A stretch of 64,000 bases of DNA from Anabaena minutissima FACHB-250. Its GTDB lineage: Bacteria > Cyanobacteriota > Cyanobacteriia > Cyanobacteriales > Nostocaceae. This document shows positions 36,801 through 44,960 of this stretch, piece after piece. The stretch covers positions 62,001-126,000 of the forward strand of contig NZ_JACJRG010000007.1 in NCBI RefSeq assembly GCF_014697125.1. Reading direction: 5' to 3'. Each line of letters starts with the position of its first letter. Positions within the stretch are counted from its first letter, which is position 1. The notes beneath the pieces are model-generated. The model was not told the DNA's origin and did not search any database. It saw only the letters and a list, made by a program, of their open reading frames with translations. A program made the translations under genes and the position numbers.

Positions 36801-39128
36801 ATGGCTAAGTTAGTGGTGCTGAAATTTGGCGACGGTAATTTTGAGCAAGGGTTTACCGTCACTCTGCAAATTGGGGAAGAAAGCGATCGCCCCTCCACAG
36901 AAATTACAGGTAAACTACCACCATGTCCTGAAATTACCATTTACTACACCCGTTGGCAGGCTAGCTATTTACAGTTAGGTAACAGTTACCGTTTAGATGC
37001 AGACAAAATTCAAGTGACGAATGTATCTGTCACACAAGATTGTCACGAACTCGCCCATATCTTACGCGCCCGCTTTAATGCCTGGCTACAGGCGGAAGAT
37101 TTTCGACCCTTGCGGGAAAAATGGCTAGAAAAATTACAGCCCACAGACGAAATCAGAGTCATATTGCAATCAGAAAATAGCCAATTGCAAAGACTCCCCT
37201 GGCACATTTGGGACTTACTAGAACGCTACCCAAAAGCAGAAATTGCCCTATCCTCACCCAGCTACGATCGCATTCATAAACCACCTAACCCCAACTCAAC
37301 GGTCAATATTTTGGCAATTGTCGGCAATAGTCAGGGGATTGATACCCAGGCGGATCAAGCTGTTTTACAAAAATGCCCCCATGCTGATGTCAGTTTTGTG
37401 GTAGAACCACAGCGTAAGGAATTGACCGATCATCTGTGGAGAAAAAACTGGGATATATTATTTTTCGCCGGACACAGTTCTAGTCAGGGGAATGATACGA
37501 CTGGCAGAATTTACCTGAATAAAACCGATAGTCTCAGCATTGGTGAACTTAAGTATGCCCTCAAACAAGCCATAGAGCGGGGTTTACAACTAGCAATTTT
37601 CAACTCTTGTGATGGGTTGGGTTTGGCGCGGGAACTAGCTGATTTACACATTCCCCAAATTATCGTGATGCGTGAACCTGTTCCTGATCAGGTAGCGCAA
37701 GAGTTTCTCAAATATTTTCTACAAAGTTTTGCCCATGGCGAACCTTTATACCAAGCAGTCCGACACGCACGGGAACGTTTACAAGGACTAGAAGATAAAT
37801 TTCCTTGTGCAACTTGGCTACCAGTAATTTGCCAAAATCCGTCTCAGATCCCCCTAACTTGGGATGAACTGACCCAGACCCCAACCCAACAAATATTTTA
37901 TACCCCACCAGTTGACAAAAAACGCGCCTGTAAAATGGTAGCGTTGTCTAGTTTGGTGGTAAGTGCTGTAGTATGTGGTTTACGGCTGTTGGGAGGATTA
38001 CAAGCCTTTGAACTGCAAGCTTTTGATTTGATGATGCGATCGCGTCCTGATGAGGGGACAGATAGGCGTTTGTTGGTAGTTACCATTGACGATGAGGATT
38101 TAGCAAATCAGCGACGCAACGGCGAAAGCTTAAAAGGAACATCTATATCTGAAAAATCCCTCAATCAATTACTAGTCAAACTTAATCAATACCAACCCAA
38201 AGCCATAGGTTTAGATATCTACCGCGACTTTCAGGCTGAACAAGCAGATTTAAAATCACAACTGCAACAGACTGATAATGTCATCGGCATCTGTAAAGGG
38301 AGTGACTCTACAGCCAAAACTAAAGGTATTGCACCACCACCAGAAATTCCCAAGGAACGCTTAGGATTTAGTGACTTTATTCATGATAAGGATGGTGTGG
38401 TGCGTCGCCATCTCCTGTTTATGACCCAGGAAACAGCTTCCTTGTGTTCTACCCCCTACGCCTTCAGTACCCAACTGGCATTTTTATATCTCTCATCTTC
38501 AGGAATCCAAGGAAAATTTACCCCTGGTACATCTCCCAATTTGCAATTAGGTAAAACGGTATTGCACCGCCTATCACCTCATAGTGGCGGCTATCAAGGA
38601 ATTGATGCCAATGGTGGTCAAATCCTACTGAACTATCGTGCCTCTAAGCAAATCGCGGAACAGGTGACACTCACCCAACTATTATCTAACCCCATTAACC
38701 CCAACGCCATCAAAGACCGCATTGTTTTGATTGGTGTAGTAGCCAAGGGAGATTTTCCCGACTATTGGGCTACACCTTACGGCAATCTGTTAGATGAACA
38801 AATGCCAGGGGTAATGGTACAAGCTCACATGGTTAGCCAAATTATTAGTGCTGTTTTGGATGGTCGTCCATTGTTGTGGGTTGTGTCGCCTTGGTTGGAA
38901 GTAATTTGGATTTGGGGTTGGGCTGGATTAGGTGGTTTATTAGCTTGGCAATGGCGTTTATTCCCCAAGTTGGCATTAGCAGTTGGTATTAGTGCTAGTG
39001 TTTTATATTTACTTTGCTGGAGTCTGTTGATTTCGGGTGTTTGGTTTCCCTTTGTACCATCAGCTCTCGCATTAGTAGCAACTGTAACCGTAGGATCAAT
39101 TCAAAATAAGCTGAAACAGACTCAATAA
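36801..39128 (+). CDS. CHAT protease fused to CHASE2 sensor domain
   Basis: A 775-residue receptor-like protein. The cytoplasmic N-terminal half has a beta-rich start (1-130) and a CHAT domain (about 130-355) with His 225 in FFAGHSS and Cys 270 in FNSCDGLGLA. A transmembrane helix (about 378-398) leads to an extracytoplasmic CHASE2 domain (about 400-690; FDLMMRSRPDEG, LVVTIDDEDL, GVVRRHLL, NYRAS, IVLIGVVAKGDFPDYW). Three transmembrane helices close the protein (about 692-770). CHASE2 senses an unknown external signal, and here the output appears to be the CHAT peptidase. It lies in line with sigma factor, TPR-CHAT and DUF1822, followed by DUF928. Confidence 0.92.
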   Translation: MAKLVVLKFGDGNFEQGFTVTLQIGEESDRPSTEITGKLPPCPEITIYYTRWQASYLQLGNSYRLDADKIQVTNVSVTQDCHELAHILRARFNAWLQAEDFRPLREKWLEKLQPTDEIRVILQSENSQLQRLPWHIWDLLERYPKAEIALSSPSYDRIHKPPNPNSTVNILAIVGNSQGIDTQADQAVLQKCPHADVSFVVEPQRKELTDHLWRKNWDILFFAGHSSSQGNDTTGRIYLNKTDSLSIGELKYALKQAIERGLQLAIFNSCDGLGLARELADLHIPQIIVMREPVPDQVAQEFLKYFLQSFAHGEPLYQAVRHARERLQGLEDKFPCATWLPVICQNPSQIPLTWDELTQTPTQQIFYTPPVDKKRACKMVALSSLVVSAVVCGLRLLGGLQAFELQAFDLMMRSRPDEGTDRRLLVVTIDDEDLANQRRNGESLKGTSISEKSLNQLLVKLNQYQPKAIGLDIYRDFQAEQADLKSQLQQTDNVIGICKGSDSTAKTKGIAPPPEIPKERLGFSDFIHDKDGVVRRHLLFMTQETASLCSTPYAFSTQLAFLYLSSSGIQGKFTPGTSPNLQLGKTVLHRLSPHSGGYQGIDANGGQILLNYRASKQIAEQVTLTQLLSNPINPNAIKDRIVLIGVVAKGDFPDYWATPYGNLLDEQMPGVMVQAHMVSQIISAVLDGRPLLWVVSPWLEVIWIWGWAGLGGLLAWQWRLFPKLALAVGISASVLYLLCWSLLISGVWFPFVPSALALVATVTVGSIQNKLKQTQ

Positions 39129-39186
39129 CCGTAGAGTCACAAGTATTAGTCAGCAATTTTAGTTAATTAACAACAACTAACTTAGT

Positions 39187-39954
39187 ATGAAAATATTGCT
39201 CTCACTAGCCATTGGCTACACAAGTTTTTTAGTCGGTCAAACCTTGGTACTGGCTACACCTGCACCCGTTAACTCAACTATCAACCAGATTAAAAAAGTC
39301 AGCTTTAACCCACCACCAGCACCAGCTTCTGAGCCGCCCCCAGGTGGTCGCGTCCGTGGTGGGGCTAAACGGGGTTTGTGTCCCTCAGTACAACCGCAAC
39401 TTACAGCACTAGTACCCTACACCGAAGATACTCCTACTGTCACCAATGTCTGGGGATTGACCACAGAGGCACATCCGACACTGATGTTCTATATGCCCTA
39501 CGCTCGTAATTCTGCGTACCCTACAGAATTTGTGTTGCAAGATCAGGAGTCAAATTCAATTTATCAAACAGCGATCGCTCTTCCAGCAAAACCAGGATTC
39601 ATTAGTATTTCTGTACCGCAAAACATTACCTTGGCAGTGAATAAACGATATCGTTGGTTTCTCACAGTTGATTGTGACCCACAAAAGGATTCACCCCCAA
39701 CTTACGTGGAAGGGGTAATAAAACGAGTCACTCTTGACAAAAAAGTTACTGAAAAACTAAAGACAGCTACACCTCTGCAACGTTTTGATATATATATCCA
39801 AAATGGGATTTGGCACGAAGCATTAAAAACGCTATCGCAATTACACCAAGAAAAACCCAAAGATAAAGAAATCAAAGCACAGTGGCAGAATTTACTCTCT
39901 AGCATCCGCTTAGAGGATGTTGCATCTCAACCATTGGTTTCAAGTCAACCTTGA
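39187..39954 (+). CDS. DUF928 exported protein
   Basis: The 255-residue protein has a signal peptide (about 1-24) and a DUF928 domain: GGRVRGGAKRGLCPS, LTALVPYTEDTPTVTNVWG, TLMFYMPYARNSAYPTEFVL, NKRYRWFLTVDCDP. It is periplasmic or in the cell envelope. DUF928 genes in cyanobacteria commonly accompany CHASE2 and CHAT genes, as here. It closes the signalling block, 58 bases after the CHAT-CHASE2 stop. The role is unknown. Confidence 0.87.
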   Translation: MKILLSLAIGYTSFLVGQTLVLATPAPVNSTINQIKKVSFNPPPAPASEPPPGGRVRGGAKRGLCPSVQPQLTALVPYTEDTPTVTNVWGLTTEAHPTLMFYMPYARNSAYPTEFVLQDQESNSIYQTAIALPAKPGFISISVPQNITLAVNKRYRWFLTVDCDPQKDSPPTYVEGVIKRVTLDKKVTEKLKTATPLQRFDIYIQNGIWHEALKTLSQLHQEKPKDKEIKAQWQNLLSSIRLEDVASQPLVSSQP

Positions 39955-40082
39955 TTGGGATTGGGGACTAGGAATTTTAGATTTTGGATTTTGGATTGAA
40001 TAATCTAAAATCCAAAATTGAAAGGCTGGGGATTGGGAACTGGAAGGTAGATTTTACCCCCATCAGCACTCATGACTCACAC

Positions 40083-40652
40083 TCATGACTCAGCACTCAT
40101 GACTCTAGGATATTGGCGGCGGCAGGGACTCCCCCAACAAACTTGTCCAGATGGCATATCAGCCAAAACACTGCTACGTGCGCCAATTACAGCATTAGCA
40201 CCAATTTGTACTCCTGGTGCTACAAAACAATCTGTAGCTACCCATACGCCATTACCAATGGTAATAGTTGCGGTTTTCAACCCAAAGGCTGGGTCTTGAA
40301 TATCATGGCTACCTGTACATAAATAAGTTTTTTGGGAAATGACGCAGTGTTGACCGATATGAATCTCATCTAAACTATATACAACTACATCATCACCAAT
40401 CCAAGTGTAATCGCCAACGGTAACTTTCCAAGGATAAGTAAAACGGGCAGTAGGGCGAATAATTACACCTTTGCCAATACGCGCTCCAAACAATCGCAGT
40501 AGCCAACAACGCAGACCATTAAAAGAATGCAGCGTCAGGGGAAAAGCGATCGCCTGTACAAACCACCATAATAAAATGTACCAACCAGGCCGCCCCCGAT
40601 CAAACCAAGATTGGTCATATTTGCGTAAATCTACAAAAGAGTCATTAGTCAT
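40083..40652 (-). CDS. WcaF-like sugar O-acetyltransferase
   Basis: The 189-residue protein is a left-handed beta-helix acetyltransferase of the colanic acid WcaF type. It begins DLRKYDQSWFDRGRPGW and WFVQAI, followed by hexapeptide turns (IGKGVIIRPTARFTYPWKV, IGDDVVVYS, IGNGVWVATDCFVAPGV, IGANAVIGA). The catalytic His is probably in TGSHDIQDPAF. It acetylates a sugar of an exopolysaccharide or glycoconjugate. It runs on the minus strand just after a glycosyltransferase gene, and the two form a small polysaccharide unit. Confidence 0.9.
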   Translation of the reverse strand: MTNDSFVDLRKYDQSWFDRGRPGWYILLWWFVQAIAFPLTLHSFNGLRCWLLRLFGARIGKGVIIRPTARFTYPWKVTVGDYTWIGDDVVVYSLDEIHIGQHCVISQKTYLCTGSHDIQDPAFGLKTATITIGNGVWVATDCFVAPGVQIGANAVIGARSSVLADMPSGQVCWGSPCRRQYPRVMSAES

Positions 40653-40703
40653 TAGTCATTAGTTAATGGTCATCGAGGGAAAATTTCCCCAGTACCCAGT
40701 CCC

Positions 40704-41621
40704 TCATTTTTTAAACAACAGACCTTGAACAACGGCGTTTAAATAACCTATCTGTCCGTAGCTATAAACAAAGTTATCAAAGCTTTCGGCTGGATCTTTA
40801 AAGGCATATCGTAATGTTTTATACAAACCACGAATAAATCTTTCACCACCTCTAGCAAACTGTCCAATTCCGGCTTTACCCGCCAGTTGTTCCCGATAGC
40901 ATTCGCTGATACCTTGCCACCAACCACGGTTTAAAAACCAGGCACGATTGATGCGTTCTGGAGCGACGTTATGAGCAACTAAGGCGGTGGGAAGATAGGC
41001 AACTTGCCAACCCTGCTTAAGTGCCAGTTCCGTCATGAGGAGTTCTTCGTTAGATAGAAGGTTTTTACCAACTCGACCAAGTTGGGGGTCAAAACCACCG
41101 ATTTTTTCGAGAAACTGACGACGAATGGAGTAATTCAAACCTCTGGGAGTTAAACCTGATTTTTCAATGTAAACCACACTATCCCCTAAGTCATAAGCTC
41201 CTAAGTTGCCTGCTAAACCAGCCGATAACCATGAAGGTGGTTCAATATTGGGAGGCCATAATAGAGTGACCTTACCACCAGCGATCGCTAGCTGAGAATT
41301 ATGTTGATAAGCATCATATAATACTTGCAGCCAGCCAACACTCGCCACCGCATCATCATCTAAATACGCTAATATTTCAGATTTCGCCTCTTTTGCGCCA
41401 GTGTTACGAGCTACAGATAAACCAAGCGTGGGTTCAAAAACATACTTTAACCGGGGATTACTCGCCCTTTCTTCCGTCACTTCACGAGTGCGATCGCTTG
41501 ACCCATTATCCACCACTATGACTTCAAATTCCCCCGCGAAATCCTGCCCCAACAGGCTATCAATCGCCGCACCCAGATAATTATCTCGATTGTGAGTACA
41601 TATAACCGCAGAGATTTGCAT
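40704..41621 (-). CDS. Family 2 glycosyltransferase
   Basis: The 305-residue protein has a GT-A fold: ISAVICTHNRDNYLGAAIDS at the N-terminus, FEVIVVDNGSSDRT, the LAYLDDDAV DxD-type motif (about 88), and GLNYSIRRQFLEKIGGFDPQLG. It transfers a sugar from a nucleotide donor; the products are unknown. It is similar in layout to HpsE-like transferases of hormogonium polysaccharide synthesis, which is a guess. ATG at 41621 (MQISAV) is preferred to the TTG three codons upstream. The acetyltransferase gene follows on the same strand. Confidence 0.88.
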   Translation of the reverse strand: MQISAVICTHNRDNYLGAAIDSLLGQDFAGEFEVIVVDNGSSDRTREVTEERASNPRLKYVFEPTLGLSVARNTGAKEAKSEILAYLDDDAVASVGWLQVLYDAYQHNSQLAIAGGKVTLLWPPNIEPPSWLSAGLAGNLGAYDLGDSVVYIEKSGLTPRGLNYSIRRQFLEKIGGFDPQLGRVGKNLLSNEELLMTELALKQGWQVAYLPTALVAHNVAPERINRAWFLNRGWWQGISECYREQLAGKAGIGQFARGGERFIRGLYKTLRYAFKDPAESFDNFVYSYGQIGYLNAVVQGLLFKK

Positions 41622-41745
41622 ATTAGTCAACCCCTTCTCTTTGAGACACTACGTGAACGGGGAATTCAAAATTCAAAATTAATAACCCAATCCCCAATCC
41701 CCACCCTGTCACCTGTAACCTGTCCCCTGTCACCTGTCACCTAAT

Positions 41746-42537
41746 TTACACTTGCTGAATATGGCTGTGTAAAACCACCAAAGTTTCTGCTAGTTGGCTG
41801 AGACGAGTTTCTAGGTATTGCTTGCGTCCTAGAAGTTGGCGTAATTTTTGATAACGTGCGATCGCCATGCTGACTGTCGCTAGCTGATTGGGTGGACAGG
41901 GACGTGACCATACTTTACCTGATCCATCGACACCACAAAGGCGATAACCCGTCCGTAGATTTTGATGGGGTATTTTACTCCCGTCAGGAGCGCAAATTTC
42001 TTCTACATAATCAATCAGGCGTTCCACTTCTCCGTGGCGGAGTGTAGCAGTTCCACCATGTTCTTTATCCCAAGGATTAGATTCTAACCAACCGTTAACA
42101 ATGGGGCCTTCTAAGTAAATATCCTGAATTTGCTGCACAATCGTATGCAGTTCTTTTTGCCAACCTGCGACGTGTTCATGAATTTCTTGCAGGATATTCG
42201 TGGCTAATGCTGGATTAGCACCGTGACGATGGTTACTGAAGCTGGGAGTTTTGAACTTGGGTAGGTTTGGAGTTTTTCCACCATCTTCCTGTGTAGGAAA
42301 GGTTTGTACAGAACTGTGATGAGGAAATAGATTTTGAGTATCAGTAGTTTCGCCTGGGGAGTCAATACTTAATTCTTCTATGTGTTCTGAAGTCTGACTG
42401 TCTGTACCTTCCTTAGCTACTACGCTAATCCTAAAGGACACAGGCCGCTTGGTATTTTCACCTGCGTCTGTCACAGTAGTATCACGAGTTCCTAAATCGT
42501 GTAGAGTTGCTTCAATGCGTTTTATCCCTGCTTTCAT
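41746..42537 (-). CDS. Unknown protein with coiled-coil and zinc-like segment
   Basis: The 263-residue protein has a polar N-terminal half, probably disordered (GTDSQTSEHIEELSIDSPGET). A helical part (about 105-135, NILQEIHEHVAGWQKELHTI) follows, then a YRLCGVDGSGKVWSRPCP segment near 195-212, and a C-terminal coiled coil (YQKLRQLLGRKQYLETRLSQ). Two cysteines near GYRLCGVDG and RPCPPNQ could bind metal, but I recognise no family. The start ATG at 42537 and the codon use look sound. Its 3' side borders a GTCACCT repeat run. Confidence 0.6.
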   Translation of the reverse strand: MKAGIKRIEATLHDLGTRDTTVTDAGENTKRPVSFRISVVAKEGTDSQTSEHIEELSIDSPGETTDTQNLFPHHSSVQTFPTQEDGGKTPNLPKFKTPSFSNHRHGANPALATNILQEIHEHVAGWQKELHTIVQQIQDIYLEGPIVNGWLESNPWDKEHGGTATLRHGEVERLIDYVEEICAPDGSKIPHQNLRTGYRLCGVDGSGKVWSRPCPPNQLATVSMAIARYQKLRQLLGRKQYLETRLSQLAETLVVLHSHIQQV

Positions 42538-42580
42538 AACTGTTCCTTAAAAACTACTGTTTGGTTTTTAATATTTAACC

Positions 42581-42694
42581 CAATGTGCAACTTATTTTTG
42601 AACCCCCTTTCCTACAAGGAGAGAGGCTTTAAATCTTGCTCCCCTTCCCTACAAGGGGATGGGGGTTAGGTTTGAGAGAAAGTTGCACACGGCG
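42581..42694. repeat. Dispersed repeat, copy C (inverse orientation)
   Basis: Runs from CAATGTGCAACTTATTTTTG to GAGAAAGTTGCACACGGCG and is the reverse complement of the outer parts of copy B (31722-31898), without its nested piece. Ends that read GTGCAACTT and AAGTTGCAC form terminal inverted repeats, a MITE-like property. The interval 42538-42839 has no gene; a GCACCTGCTAAAGGCCGCGC piece near 42805 is another repeat fragment. Confidence 0.75.
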
Positions 42695-42839
42695 TTATTT
42701 AGAAATGGGTCTAACAAGATTTTTATCTTTCGCCCATTTTGGCATAAAGTCAAAAATTAGTGCTGAGTTCTGAGTAATAAGTGCGTATTCCCACTCGTTA
42801 CTCAGCACCTGCTAAAGGCCGCGCTACCGCTAACGTTAC

Positions 42840-44609
42840 TCAGCACTTTTTAGCAGATGCAGGATTCACAAAATCGTGTAAGTCTGCATCCCAAACACTA
42901 ATGTAAATTAAATCGCAATTTTGCCGAATAATCTGACCTTTCACTGAACCAACAGCAAAACTAAAATCTTCTAACTGACGCTGTTGGATTTGTTGTAGTC
43001 CCTGCTGAATTTTGGGCGAGGCTTGACCATTTAGCATTCCATTTAAAGTAGTCTGCATCAATTGTGGATCTACAGACTGGGCAAAGGCTACCTCTGTTTG
43101 CTTTAGCACTCCAGAATTACGGTCAAATAAATAACCTAAGTCAACTTGGTTGGGTACTAATTTATAGACAACAGCGCGGGTTTTACCCCATGCACCTCTT
43201 AAATCTCTATTTGGCTTTCCCAGTGCAGCCTCTACAGTGCTTCTGGATGTTCCTGTGGGGAAAGCTGGAACACTTTGTCTAGTGGTATTCCTTTTTTGTT
43301 TCTTGGGAGGTGGGTTTGGTGGTAATGGATCTTCTTGTGGTGGGACAACAACGGTCTCATTCTCCATTTCTGGTGGTGTTGCTGTCACTTGAGGCGCGGG
43401 AGTATCCACTGGAATAGGAGGAGGATCAGAATCTAGGGGGCGATTGTTGGTTGGCGTTTCAGGAGGTGAGATTTCTGGCTGCGGGGTAGAGTTGGGGATA
43501 ACGGGGGATGGAGAAAATGGGGCAGAGATAGGAGGATTAGAAGCTACAGCATCGGGACTCTGAGATTCTGGTGAGGGTATAGAATCACTAACGATTGTTT
43601 CAGATGGAGATTGGCGAGTCAGACTAGATAGTGCTACTCCACCTATCAAACCGGCTACGATTAAGCCCCCAAATATCCAAACAGGCTGTTGTTTTCTGCT
43701 AGGAGAGATTTTTTGGGGAATGGGTATGGCTTGGGTTTGTTGGGTTGCTTGAGGAGGATTAGCAATCGATGACACAGGCGTATGATCACCAGCAGATAGA
43801 GCATACAGCATTTTACTGGCAGTGGTGAAGCGATCGCTTGCCTGCGGTTTAATCGCCTGATTCAGCACCCTGGCAAAATCCGGGGAAATCTGTGGCGCGT
43901 GTTGTTGCCAAAGAATCTCGCCGGTTTGGGGGTGAGTTGGCAGTTCTTCAGGGTGTTTACCAGTCAGCAGATAAATCGCTGTCAAACCTAAACTATAGAT
44001 ATCAGTGGCGTAAACTGGTCTACCTACAGCTTGTTCACTAGGCATAAATCCCGGTGTACCAATCACCATCGAGCGTGTAGGATATCCTGGAGAACCCACC
44101 ACAGAACGAATCGTTTCTTTAACTGCACCAAAATCGATTAAAACTGGCTTTTGGTCAACAGCACGGAGAATAATATTATCTGGCTTAATATCGCGGTGAA
44201 TAATCCCTTTACTGTGAACATAATCCAACACCGATAGCAAACTCAAGGCAATTTGCCGAACAATAGTTTCACTCTGGTATCCTTTAGCTTCCAGCAAATC
44301 CCTCAAAGTTTGACCTTGAATCCATTCTTGCACCAGGTAAAACTGTCCATTCTCTAAAAAGTAAGCATGGAGTTTGGGGATTTGGTCGCTATGTTCACCC
44401 AGATATTCCAAAGTTGCGGCTTCCCTTTCAAACCTTTGTTGAATCATTTGATAGGCTTGAGGGTCATTAGCAATGGGTTTGAGTTGCTTAATCACGCAAC
44501 GACGGCGAGAAGGCATATGAGTATCTTCTGCCAAAAAGGTTTCCCCAAACCCACCAGCACCGAGTACCTGAATAACTTGATAGCGATTGTTCAGCAGAAT
44601 AGATGTCAT
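42840..44609 (-). CDS. Membrane Ser/Thr protein kinase
   Basis: The 589-residue protein has a eukaryotic-type kinase domain (about 8-270): glycine loop LGAGGFGETF, catalytic Lys in CVIKQLKP, catalytic loop IIHRDIKPDNII, DFG in LIDFGAVKE, and activation segment GTPGFMPSEQ. A single transmembrane helix (about 308-328, WIFGGLIVAGLIGGVAL) follows. A Pro/Ser-rich linker (about 330-435) is next, then an outer C-terminal domain of about 150 residues (GTSRSTVEAALGKPNRDL), which may sense a signal. It is close to the Pkn family of Nostoc. It stands alone and is transcribed away from opcA, from which it is separated by repeats. Confidence 0.92.
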   Translation of the reverse strand: MTSILLNNRYQVIQVLGAGGFGETFLAEDTHMPSRRRCVIKQLKPIANDPQAYQMIQQRFEREAATLEYLGEHSDQIPKLHAYFLENGQFYLVQEWIQGQTLRDLLEAKGYQSETIVRQIALSLLSVLDYVHSKGIIHRDIKPDNIILRAVDQKPVLIDFGAVKETIRSVVGSPGYPTRSMVIGTPGFMPSEQAVGRPVYATDIYSLGLTAIYLLTGKHPEELPTHPQTGEILWQQHAPQISPDFARVLNQAIKPQASDRFTTASKMLYALSAGDHTPVSSIANPPQATQQTQAIPIPQKISPSRKQQPVWIFGGLIVAGLIGGVALSSLTRQSPSETIVSDSIPSPESQSPDAVASNPPISAPFSPSPVIPNSTPQPEISPPETPTNNRPLDSDPPPIPVDTPAPQVTATPPEMENETVVVPPQEDPLPPNPPPKKQKRNTTRQSVPAFPTGTSRSTVEAALGKPNRDLRGAWGKTRAVVYKLVPNQVDLGYLFDRNSGVLKQTEVAFAQSVDPQLMQTTLNGMLNGQASPKIQQGLQQIQQRQLEDFSFAVGSVKGQIIRQNCDLIYISVWDADLHDFVNPASAKKC

Positions 44610-44843
44610 GAACAGTTAAATATGTGCGCTCTTTCTCAATGTACATCACGATGTGGAGACTAGGGACTGAGGACAAATCAATTCAAAATGACCCTCTCTA
44701 CGTTCCCTGCAGGACACAGGCTCTCCGACAGGAGAAGCTATGCCGTTCGCGCAGCGTCTCTGCTAAGAGAAGGCTTTACGCTGCGCTAACAAAGTTCAAG
44801 ACCTCCGGGGTATTTGCCTATCAAAACTTTTGCGTCAAACATG
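44610..44843. repeat. Repeat-rich gap upstream of the kinase gene
   Basis: CAGGCTCTCCGACAGGAGAA and GCCGTTCGCGCAGCGTCTCT (about 44715-44760), followed by GAGAAGGCTTTACGC, match the dispersed GC-rich repeat type also seen near 31830 and 27700. No gene of its own. Confidence 0.55.
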
Positions 44844-44874
44844 AGAACCCCAGTTTCTTTAAAACTGAGGTTCT
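44844..44874 (-). terminator. Probable terminator of the fbp-tal-zwf-opcA genes
   Basis: On the minus strand, about 90 bases after the opcA stop, AGAACCTCAGTTTTAAAG and the mirrored CTTTCTGGGG-like arm form a stem of about 13 bp (AGAACCxCAGTTT against AAACTGxGGTTCT) with a short loop. It lies where the operon transcript should end. Confidence 0.6.
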
Positions 44875-44960
44875 GAGTTCAAAGCTATCTTTAGTATCTG
44901 AGCTAACTTATACCAATTTTCCAAAATCAAGCAACCTTAATTTTGAATTTTGAATTGGTA

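Noticed and set aside
32056..39954. Type III-E CRISPR or Craspase locus
   Set aside because: No gRAMP/Cas7-11, no Cas1 and no array is present, so the CHAT/sigma block is not a CRISPR locus, only similar in parts.
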